Source: an uncultured Eubacterium sp. (GTDB lineage: Bacteria; Bacillota; Clostridia; Lachnospirales; Lachnospiraceae). Taken from it: DNA of 20,124 bases. This document shows positions 14,125 through 20,124 of this stretch, piece after piece; position 1 is the stretch's first letter, and every line of letters starts with the position of its first letter. Location: NCBI GenBank assembly GCA_934316925.1, contig CAKREC010000036.1, positions 1 to 20,124 on the forward strand, written 5' to 3'. A program made the position numbers and the translations under genes. The notes below the pieces were generated by a model, which was not told where the DNA came from, searched no databases, and worked only from the letters and a program-made list of their open reading frames with translations.

Positions 14125-15606
14125 TTAAAATGGATTTTCTCCCGGATACAACATTCCTGCCGGCCGATTAAACCCAATTTCTTCATTGGCAATGCCAATA
14201 TACTTAAATACTTCAAACAGCGACTTGCCATAATGACCAAATGCCACTGCACCATGATGCGGATAATTTTTTTCAATGAGGACATGGCGATAGAATCGTC
14301 CCATCTCCTTGATCGCGAATACGCCGATCGCACCAAACGATCTGGTTGCAACCGGCAGAATCTCTCCCTGTGCAACATAAGCACGCAGTTTATTATCTGC
14401 CGTTGACTGGATCCGGAAGAATGTAATATTTCCAGGAATCAGATCTCCTTCCAAAGTTCCATTCGTGACTTCCTCCGGCAGGCTTCTTGCCATGATCATC
14501 TGATTTTTCATTTCCCAGCTGCGCAGCTTACCGGTGCATGTATTTCCACAATGAAATGCCATAAATGTATCTGTATGATGATAAGGGAATTTGCCCTGGA
14601 TCGACTCTTGATACATATCCTCTGGTACCGAGTTATTGATGTCAAGCAGCGTAACCGCATCTTCACTTACACATGTACCAATAAATTCACTGAGGGCACC
14701 ATAAATATCAACTTCGCAGGAAACCGGAATGCCACGTCCTGTCAAGCGGCTGTTGACATAACAAGGAACAAATCCAAACTGTGTCTGGAATGCCGGCCAG
14801 CATTTGCCTGCAATCGCCACATACTCCCGATATCCTTTGTGTTCTTCAATCCAATCCAGTAATGTCAGCTCATACTGTGCAAGTTTTGCAAGTACCTCCG
14901 GCTTTTTATTGCCCTCTCCAAGTTCTCTTTCCATATCCGCAACAACTTCCGGAATGCGCCCGTCTCCATCATGTTTGTGGAATGCCTCAAAAAGGTCAAG
15001 CTCTGAGTTTTCCTCAATCTCAACACCCAGGTTGTACAGCTGTTGGATCGGTGCATTGCAGGCAACAAAATTGTTGGGTCTTGGTCCAAATGTAATAAGT
15101 TTAAGCTTAGACAAACCAACAACAGCCCGTGCAATCGGCAGAAAGTCATGGATCATCACAGCGCACTGACTCGGTGTACCCACTGGATAATCCGGAATAT
15201 ACGCCTGAATTCCACGAATCTTCAAATTGTAGCTGGCATTCAGCATACCACAGTACGCATCTCCGCGTCCCTGCACCAGGTCGTTCTGGCTTTCCTCTGC
15301 CGCAGCCACAAACATCTTCGGGCCATCAAAATGCTTTGCCAGCAAGGTTTCCGAAATCTCTGGGCCGAAATTGCCAAGATATACACAAAGCGCATTACAA
15401 CCATGCTCTTTTATATCTGCCAGCGCCTGTACCATATGCTGCTCGCTCTCTACAATACAGATCGGACATTCGTAAATGTCTTCCGCCTCAAAGAGATCTT
15501 CATATGCCTGCACCAACGCTTTTCTTCGGTTGACCGAAAGTGACTCCGGAAAACAATCTCTGCTTACTGCTACAATACCTACTTTTACTTTTGGAATATT
15601 TTTCAT
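14125..15606 (-). CDS. L-fucose/L-arabinose isomerase-family enzyme
   Basis: The 493-residue protein matches fucose/arabinose isomerase-family enzymes over its length: N-terminal KVKVGIVAVSRDCFPESLS, VYLGNFGPEI, the metal-site region with PVSCEVDIYGALSE (about residue 298) and DINN (about 321), AFHCGNTC (about 352) and the C-terminal YPHHGAVAFGHYGKSLFE. Such enzymes interconvert an aldose and ketose using Mn2+. It is preceded by the xylulokinase-like gene with a 12-base gap and GGAGGT, so the pair would isomerise and phosphorylate one sugar. The candidates include D-arabinose, L-fucose and L-arabinose. Without an aldolase, epimerase or transporter in the window the substrate cannot be chosen, so no fucI symbol is given. 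Confidence 0.88.
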   Translation of the reverse strand: MKNIPKVKVGIVAVSRDCFPESLSVNRRKALVQAYEDLFEAEDIYECPICIVESEQHMVQALADIKEHGCNALCVYLGNFGPEISETLLAKHFDGPKMFVAAAEESQNDLVQGRGDAYCGMLNASYNLKIRGIQAYIPDYPVGTPSQCAVMIHDFLPIARAVVGLSKLKLITFGPRPNNFVACNAPIQQLYNLGVEIEENSELDLFEAFHKHDGDGRIPEVVADMERELGEGNKKPEVLAKLAQYELTLLDWIEEHKGYREYVAIAGKCWPAFQTQFGFVPCYVNSRLTGRGIPVSCEVDIYGALSEFIGTCVSEDAVTLLDINNSVPEDMYQESIQGKFPYHHTDTFMAFHCGNTCTGKLRSWEMKNQMIMARSLPEEVTNGTLEGDLIPGNITFFRIQSTADNKLRAYVAQGEILPVATRSFGAIGVFAIKEMGRFYRHVLIEKNYPHHGAVAFGHYGKSLFEVFKYIGIANEEIGFNRPAGMLYPGENPF

Positions 15607-15618
15607 CGCAAATACCTC

Positions 15619-17079
15619 CTACAAATCCAATTGTCTGTAAATTGGATATATTTTTCTGAATGTATCATATTTTTCATCATAGCGCTGCATCCACTCATCC
15701 TTTGGCGTCAAAACTTCTTTGATCTTCACAATGTGTTTTGCACCCTCCTGCACATTGGTAAATACCCCACAGCATACAGCTGCTAAAATTGCCGCACCAA
15801 GCGAAGGGCCTTCTTCCTGTTCCAGTATTTCTACTGGAATCTGTAAAACATTCGCTATGATCTGTCTCCATAACTGACTTTTAGCTCCTCCACCGCACAA
15901 ACGGGTCGATGCCACTGTAATCCCCGCTTCTTTTGCTATCTCCAAAGAATCCCGGAGCCCAAATGCCACTCCTTCTAAAACAGCCTGCGTCATATCTTCT
16001 CTTGTCGTGTCCATCGACATATTGAGAAAGGCAGCTCGGATATCCGGATCATTATGTGGAGAACGTTCTCCCATCAGATACGGAAGATAATAGACTTTAT
16101 TTTGCCCCAGCCGGCTGATCCGGCTTTGCTCTGCTTCATAGTCTTTCGTGTGCAAGATGTCATCCATCCACCATTTATTGCAGGATGCCGCAGAAAGCAT
16201 ACATCCCATCAGATGATAAGAACCTGCTGCATCACAAAAAGAATGAAGCGCATGATTGGAAACCGGATGAAATTGGTCAGCAGATATAAATATCGTTCCA
16301 CTTGTTCCCAACGATACATTGCATTTTCCATCTCCAACGGTTCCTGTGGCAATTGCTGCTGCCGCATTATCTCCAGCTCCTGCCGCCACTTTTACAAATG
16401 CCGGCAGTTGCAGATCTTTCGCTGCCTCTTTGGTCAATGTTCCAATACACTCATAACTTTCATATAACGCCGGCAAGATACTCTCTGAAATATGACAAAT
16501 GTTGCACATTTCTTTTGACCAGGCTCTACTTTTTACATCTAATAAGAGCATCCCCGATGCATCAGAGACATCCGTAGCATGAACTCCTGTGAACCGGTAC
16601 GCCAGATAATCTTTCGGAAGCATAAGTTTTTTTATTTTGTGAAAATTTTCCGGCTCATGTTTTTTCAGCCACAAAATCTTCGATGCCGTAAAACCGGCAA
16701 AGGAAATATTTCCCGTGTACTTAGCCAGCACATCTTCCCCAATTACTTGATTCAGATACTGGCTTTCTTTCTGGCTTCGTCCATCATTCCACAAAATTGC
16801 GGGTCGAATGACCCGATCCTCCGCATCCAGCACAACCAGACCATGCATCTGCCCGCCAAAACTAAGCCCGGCTACCTGTTCTCTGTCATTTTCTCGAACC
16901 AGTTCCCTGATTCCGGCTACCGTCTGCGCGTACCAGTCTTCGGGGTCTTGTTCCGCCCATCCGGTCTTTGGAAACTTCAATGGATACTCCTTGGTAACTG
17001 TATTTACAACAGTCCCCTCCTCATCCATCAATAATAATTTTACAGAAGAAGTTCCCAGATCAACTCCAATAAACAACAT
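15619..17079 (-). CDS. xylB: FGGY-family carbohydrate kinase, xylulokinase-like
   Basis: The 486-residue kinase has the FGGY N-terminal phosphate motif GVDLGTSSVKLLL (residues 5-17), substrate-side motifs GQMHGLV (about 77) and ILWNDGRS (about 95), SGMLLLD, and the catalytic loop GAGDNAAAAIATG (Asp about 236). The ATP-site glycines LCGGGAKSQLWRQI (about 395) are followed by EEGPSLGAAILAA. This layout is that of xylulokinases, which make D-xylulose-5-phosphate. Because the adjacent enzyme is a fucose/arabinose-type isomerase rather than xylose isomerase, the true substrate may be another pentulose or L-fuculose. It begins at ATG 17079 behind AGAGGTGG, with its own predicted promoter inside the end of the VanZ gene. 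Confidence 0.88.
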   Translation of the reverse strand: MLFIGVDLGTSSVKLLLMDEEGTVVNTVTKEYPLKFPKTGWAEQDPEDWYAQTVAGIRELVRENDREQVAGLSFGGQMHGLVVLDAEDRVIRPAILWNDGRSQKESQYLNQVIGEDVLAKYTGNISFAGFTASKILWLKKHEPENFHKIKKLMLPKDYLAYRFTGVHATDVSDASGMLLLDVKSRAWSKEMCNICHISESILPALYESYECIGTLTKEAAKDLQLPAFVKVAAGAGDNAAAAIATGTVGDGKCNVSLGTSGTIFISADQFHPVSNHALHSFCDAAGSYHLMGCMLSAASCNKWWMDDILHTKDYEAEQSRISRLGQNKVYYLPYLMGERSPHNDPDIRAAFLNMSMDTTREDMTQAVLEGVAFGLRDSLEIAKEAGITVASTRLCGGGAKSQLWRQIIANVLQIPVEILEQEEGPSLGAAILAAVCCGVFTNVQEGAKHIVKIKEVLTPKDEWMQRYDEKYDTFRKIYPIYRQLDL

Positions 17080-17098
17080 CGTAAACCACCTCTTCTTA

Positions 17099-17127
17099 TA
17101 TATAAAAATTTTTTATCGTTCCATCAA
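17099..17127 (-). promoter_or_regulatory. Possible promoter for the kinase-isomerase pair
   Basis: On the minus strand TTGATG (17127-17122), a 17-base spacer and TATATA (17104-17099) lie at the 3' end of the VanZ gene. The predicted start at about 17092 leaves a very short leader containing AGAGGTGG. An AT-only inverted repeat (ATAAAAA/TTTTTAT) covers the spacer. Confidence 0.4.
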
Positions 17128-17664
17128 ACTTTTCCATGATTTCTTAAGCTTGTCCCAAAGTACTATAAGCAACACTGCAATCAAAGTTCCCCCAGTATTC
17201 ATGATCAGATCATCCACCTGAAAATACCCCATATGTGTGAAAAGCTGTGTGACCTCAACAATAACACTCAGTCCAAAGCCAAATAGTACAACCAGCATTC
17301 CTCTCTTTTTTACCGAGTGCAGGACCTGCATCCCCAGCAAACCAAGTGGTATATAAAGCAGCGCATTTTCAATCACATACGCACGCCCCTGCCAGTCGGT
17401 CGTCCATGTCTCCCCCGGCAGCAGACTGACCCCGATGCGACTCCCCATCTCTCTTGAAAAGATCGAGATTTTCAATATCAATATCATATAAAATATCAGA
17501 AGAATAATGCTCACTGTCTGTCCTGCCGCCGGCAATGAACTCTTCCGCATCCTGTTTATCAGAAACCACAGTCCACAGAGCAAAAACGTAACGCCTGCAG
17601 ACCATAAAACATAATTCAGAACCGGTCTCATGTCCTGCATAATAAAATCTATAAGTTGTAACAT
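17113..17664 (-). CDS. VanZ-family membrane protein
   Basis: The 183-residue protein has about four or five transmembrane segments (about residues 18-36, 48-67, 100-115, 126-143, 157-172). It carries VanZ-family motifs ENALLYIPLG (about 99-108), IVEVTQLF (about 137-144) and FQVDDLIMNTGG (about 151-162). VanZ proteins in enterococci alter teicoplanin susceptibility, but most chromosomal relatives have no proven role. There is no van cluster here, so resistance should not be assumed. It follows the HTH-HATPase gene by 28 bases with no terminator between, suggesting co-transcription. The ribosome-binding site is weak (GAAAGAA), and ATG at MQDM nine codons in is an alternative start. Confidence 0.85.
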   Translation of the reverse strand: MLQLIDFIMQDMRPVLNYVLWSAGVTFLLCGLWFLINRMRKSSLPAAGQTVSIILLIFYMILILKISIFSREMGSRIGVSLLPGETWTTDWQGRAYVIENALLYIPLGLLGMQVLHSVKKRGMLVVLFGFGLSVIVEVTQLFTHMGYFQVDDLIMNTGGTLIAVLLIVLWDKLKKSWKSLMER

Positions 17665-17692
17665 ATCTATTCTTTCTTTGTTTTGAGGAAAA

Positions 17693-18715
17693 TTAATTGT
17701 TTCTTGACATGATTACATGGTTGTACATCTTTGTTATGTCCTCGTTCATATTAACTGGCGTCATCACAATATCTGAATGATTGTCAGCAAATACAACAAA
17801 CAACTGATGAGCAAATCCCTGCCCCATCCAGGAAACACCATCGAAGTCAATAATAACCTCTTTAAATTTATCTAAGCGATTGCATACCCGTTTTGCCTGT
17901 GACCGAGAAACCGGCGAACTGTCAAATATATTTTTCAATGGAATTGTTGTTTTGACAAATCCGCCATCCAGATTGGCATACATATCAAACACTTCTTTTG
18001 CTGTTTTATGACTAAAATTTGAAAGTTTCATAAACACACACGTTCCCTTTTGAACTTCTGAAACAAAATCAAGAATCTGGCTGTCATCATATTTATTATT
18101 CGTAAAAATCTTCCCGCTTGAAGTAATATAAAAATCATCCATTAATTTGGAACTAAAAAAAATCCCCTCACCAGAATGATTCTCTGTGTCCGTCGTAAGC
18201 TTTCCCTTAAAAAGTTCGCAGATGGCCTCATCAATAGACCCAAGCTTGAAATATTCCTGAATCTTTTTGAATATACCAATACCATCATCTAAAATCCATG
18301 TGCAAGTTGACATAAAATTCTGTGTGACTACAATTCGTACACTTTCTGCCATAGAATGATCCATTACATTATTAATCATTTCACTGAATGTGTAGCTCCA
18401 GATATCCTGCACATTTTTTTCAAGAGTACGTATATGCGGACTCAGGCACACATTAAATGCATATGTGTCATTATCCAGATCTCCCTCTTTTCTGAATAAT
18501 TCATATTCAAACTCCTGGCTAACTAATTCGTATTGTCCTCTTTTTATTTTTTTTATAGCATGTTCCTCAATAAGTTCATTTATATAAGCATGAACCGTTG
18601 ATGGATTTATCCCAAAAGTGTCTGCGACTACTTTTGAAACCGACGCTGTATTTTGCGCAATCTTTTCTAATATATATTTTTTTATCGTATTTTTTTTATC
18701 CTGACTAAACTTCAT
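17693..18715 (-). CDS. HTH-HATPase-STAS-like regulator (DUF4325)
   Basis: The 340-residue protein is started at ATG 18715 behind GGGGG; upstream in-frame ATG 18739 sits in the operator-like region. It fuses three modules. Residues about 8-62 are a winged helix (SVSKVVADTFGINPSTVHAY). Residues about 85-240 are a GHKL ATPase with N-box FSEMINNVMDHS (Glu112, Asn116), G1 DDGIG (143-147) and G2 SGEGIFF (181-187). Residues about 255-335 resemble the STAS-like DUF4325 (SRSQAKRVCNRLD, VIIDFDGVSWMGQGFAHQLF). GHKL plus STAS recalls anti-sigma/anti-anti-sigma pairs, here united with a DNA-binding domain, suggesting an ATP-dependent repressor or switch. Its promoter overlaps a perfect palindrome, consistent with autoregulation. 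The signal it senses is unknown. Confidence 0.85.
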   Translation of the reverse strand: MKFSQDKKNTIKKYILEKIAQNTASVSKVVADTFGINPSTVHAYINELIEEHAIKKIKRGQYELVSQEFEYELFRKEGDLDNDTYAFNVCLSPHIRTLEKNVQDIWSYTFSEMINNVMDHSMAESVRIVVTQNFMSTCTWILDDGIGIFKKIQEYFKLGSIDEAICELFKGKLTTDTENHSGEGIFFSSKLMDDFYITSSGKIFTNNKYDDSQILDFVSEVQKGTCVFMKLSNFSHKTAKEVFDMYANLDGGFVKTTIPLKNIFDSSPVSRSQAKRVCNRLDKFKEVIIDFDGVSWMGQGFAHQLFVVFADNHSDIVMTPVNMNEDITKMYNHVIMSRNN

Positions 18716-18737
18716 TGCAATACCCCCTTCATATAAC

Positions 18738-18768
18738 AAAGAATACTATTCTTTTCGCTACAAGTCAA
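18738..18768 (-). promoter_or_regulatory. Promoter with palindromic operator over -10
   Basis: On the minus strand TTGACT (18768-18763), a 17-base spacer and TATTCT (18745-18740) form a strong promoter about 20 bases before ATG 18715. AAAGAATA-C-TATTCTTT (18738-18754) is a perfect 8-base inverted repeat covering the -10 box, a likely repressor site. Confidence 0.7.
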
Positions 18769-18792
18769 ATAAAACTTGTTATTCAAAAGAGA

Positions 18793-18847
18793 GAAAATTG
18801 GAATAACGCATATTTTAATTGGAATAAGATATTTTATTCCAATTTTC
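18793..18847. repeat. Three-copy AATTGGAATAA array (two direct, one inverted)
   Basis: AATTGGAATAA occurs at 18796-18806 and 18817-18827, offset by exactly 21 bases, and inverted (TTATTCCAATT) at 18834-18844. Copies 2 and 3 form an 11-base perfect inverted repeat with a 6-base spacer; copies 1 and 3 match over 14 bases (GAAAATTGGAATAA). It lies about 60-115 bases upstream of the predicted transcription start of the HTH-HATPase gene. It lacks a GC-rich stem and T-tract, so it looks like protein binding sites rather than a terminator. Confidence 0.75.
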
Positions 18848-18886
18848 TATTTCAAGCTTTGTCTTGAGCAACTCTTGAAACAGATC

Positions 18887-19603
18887 CTACTCAAATTTAG
18901 GAAACTCTGTTATCAATATGTAATCAATGTCCATATGCAACAGCTCCGCAAACATCTGTCTAATGTCCTCCGCATCCATACATTCAATATCGAAGGAATT
19001 GTACCCTGCAAGACACCGATTGGTAAATCCCGCTTCGGTCATATATACTAATTCATAGTTTTCTTCATGAACTATCTGAATCGCATAACGAACAGATTCC
19101 GATAGAACCACATCTTCATATTCACTACTCCAAGTCTGTATCCGCTCATACTGATGTTTCTTATACTTTCTTTCAATATGTTTCTTGCGCTGATATCTTC
19201 TCATGGATGCACAGATCGTTTGTCCCCTTGTAACCAAAATCAGATTCCATTTTCCCATCAAAATGTCCGTCATGTGTTCTGGAAAACCAATCAACTTTGT
19301 ATATGGTTCCGTAACTAACTCCACAGTTCTTCTTGGCTCTAACACCGTCGATTGTTCCAATTTTAATGAAATGCTTTGTCCATTTTCTGTGATTACGCAT
19401 ATGCTGGTTATTTCAAATGCCTTCATCGAAAATGATTGCAACGAAATTTTTAAATACTCTCCCTCAAATGCCGATGTGACATCCGAATATCCGATAACCT
19501 TTATCTTTTTAGAACAAAAGGTTAAATAAAAGGTATAGAGTGTAATTAGTACGACGCAAAAATTCCCTAAAAAATCTACTGTATTCATAATCGATGACAG
19601 CAT
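18887..19603 (-). CDS. Hypothetical protein with N-terminal membrane anchor
   Basis: The 238-residue product starts at ATG 19603 behind GAGGTGAT and overlaps the 3' end of the Rpn-type gene by 19 bases. One hydrophobic segment (LGNFCVVLITLYTFYLTF, about residues 12-29) is followed by a predicted cytoplasmic region: a beta-rich part (about 38-130), a highly basic stretch (RRYQRKKHIERKYKKHQ, about 135-151) and an acidic C-terminal part (about 155-238). I do not recognise a family, and no catalytic motif is visible. The overlap suggests translation coupled to the nuclease gene, but the pairing may be accidental. Confidence 0.7.
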   Translation of the reverse strand: MLSSIMNTVDFLGNFCVVLITLYTFYLTFCSKKIKVIGYSDVTSAFEGEYLKISLQSFSMKAFEITSICVITENGQSISLKLEQSTVLEPRRTVELVTEPYTKLIGFPEHMTDILMGKWNLILVTRGQTICASMRRYQRKKHIERKYKKHQYERIQTWSSEYEDVVLSESVRYAIQIVHEENYELVYMTEAGFTNRCLAGYNSFDIECMDAEDIRQMFAELLHMDIDYILITEFPKFE

Positions 19604-20124
19604 TTTATCACCTCTGCCCCTTCTGGTATTTCAAACTTTGAATTTGTGATTGTCTTGATCACTCTGGCTGCACGAACTTCCAAATTCTGCAGGCGGCTTT
19701 CACTTTCTAAATACTCCTTCAATTTCGCACCGTCTGTTGAATAGCGTATATAATTAAAGACTTCGCGGAGACTGGAATGAAACTTATTCATATCACTCTC
19801 TGCAATCTGCGATGGATCGATCAAATTGACTTTATAGTCTTGAATATACGATAAAATCGTCTCATCGGATACTGCCATCATCTCTTTTAATGATAACGGC
19901 CCATCCCACTCACTGGCTCCAAAATGGATAACCAGCGTAATCACTGGAGTAAGCCGATCATCCCGATACATGCCCGACAAAAACTCATCCTTTGTCGGCT
20001 GTCTGTCACGGTCGTCACCTTGTCTTTCATTCTTTTCTGCCCGATGTCTCCCCGCAAGATCAGCAACCTGTTTACCATACTGCAATGCATCGTATATCTG
20101 ATTTCTTACTGGCATTGCATAATG
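19585..20124 (-). CDS. Rpn-family nuclease/putative transposase, partial (5' end outside window)
   Basis: The frame is open to the window edge, so this is the C-terminal part; an internal ATG at 20115 follows three more codons (HYA). The sequence AMPVRNQIYDALQYGKQV, the charged linker after it, YRDDRLTPVITLVIHFG and WDGPLSLKEMM are typical of the Rpn/PD-(D/E)XK recombination-promoting nucleases abundant in Lachnospiraceae. The usual active-site motifs lie mostly upstream, partly outside the window; GASEWDGP and the preceding strands belong to the conserved core's end. The tail (about the last 100 residues) is helical. Intactness of the gene cannot be judged from here, and no terminal repeats of an insertion sequence are visible. 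Confidence 0.8.
   Translation of the reverse strand, partial: HYAMPVRNQIYDALQYGKQVADLAGRHRAEKNERQGDDRDRQPTKDEFLSGMYRDDRLTPVITLVIHFGASEWDGPLSLKEMMAVSDETILSYIQDYKVNLIDPSQIAESDMNKFHSSLREVFNYIRYSTDGAKLKEYLESESRLQNLEVRAARVIKTITNSKFEIPEGAEVIKCCHRL

Noticed and set aside
15043..15543. Plus-strand 166-codon open frame opposite the isomerase gene.
   Set aside because: No family resemblance and no start signals; the minus-strand frame is a clear enzyme.
17113..17664. Glycopeptide resistance from the VanZ-family gene.
   Set aside because: There are no vanH/A/X or regulator genes, and most VanZ-family members have no resistance role shown.
18793..18847. The AATTGGAATAA inverted repeat as a transcription terminator of the hypothetical gene.
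   Set aside because: The stem is AT-rich and no T-tract follows in the minus direction.

Overview
The window looks like a chromosomal segment of a gut-type member of Clostridia, most likely family Lachnospiraceae. The evidence is moderate-to-low GC, strong GGAGG ribosome-binding sites, protein families typical of that group (an HTH-less DeoR/FruR remnant next to a 1-phosphofructokinase, VanZ, an Rpn-type nuclease, a fucose isomerase-like enzyme with an FGGY kinase) and secreted proteins with InlB-type repeats. Nearly all genes are on the minus strand. No rRNA, tRNA, CRISPR array or insertion sequence was recognised. This was judged by reading alone, with no database search.

Layout. (1) 1-1722, minus: a Crp/Fnr-family regulator, a DeoR/FruR sensor domain that has lost its DNA-binding half, and the start of fruK, running off the left edge. 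(2) 1749-2461, plus: a ferredoxin-like Fe-S protein behind a promoter with a near-perfect palindrome centred near -41.5. (3) 2430-3666, minus: a SEDS-family FtsW/SpoVE-type protein whose 3' end overlaps the Fe-S gene by 32 bases. (4) 3693-4581, plus: two small membrane proteins of unknown function with their own promoter, a hairpin leader and a terminator. (5) 4547-11931, minus: an accessory-looking operon holding a secreted carbohydrate-binding-like protein, a 38-residue peptide, an intrinsic terminator, a lipoprotein with a long low-complexity linker, an HPr-kinase-like ATPase, a PqqD-like protein, a SipW/S26-type signal peptidase, a PF14907-type nucleotidyltransferase, a membrane-anchored degenerate NodB-like protein and an ABC exporter. 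(6) 12061-14085, minus: glmS with its own promoter and terminator. (7) 14125-18847, minus: fucose-isomerase-like gene, xylulokinase-like gene, a VanZ-family protein and an HTH-HATPase-STAS-like protein preceded by an elaborate operator-like region. (8) 18887-20124, minus: a hypothetical membrane-anchored protein and the 3' part of an Rpn-family nuclease/transposase gene that continues off the right edge.

Region 5 is the main candidate for an undescribed system. The peptide's acidic N-terminus has an F-x2-P-x-M pattern resembling leaders bound by PqqD-type recognition domains. The genes around it supply a recognition module, a kinase-like ATPase, a possible nucleotidyl-transferring enzyme, a membrane peptidase and an exporter. 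There is no radical SAM enzyme, no lanthionine synthetase and no lasso B2 or C enzyme, so it does not fit the standard peptide natural-product classes. The proposal that the peptide is modified and exported is inference.
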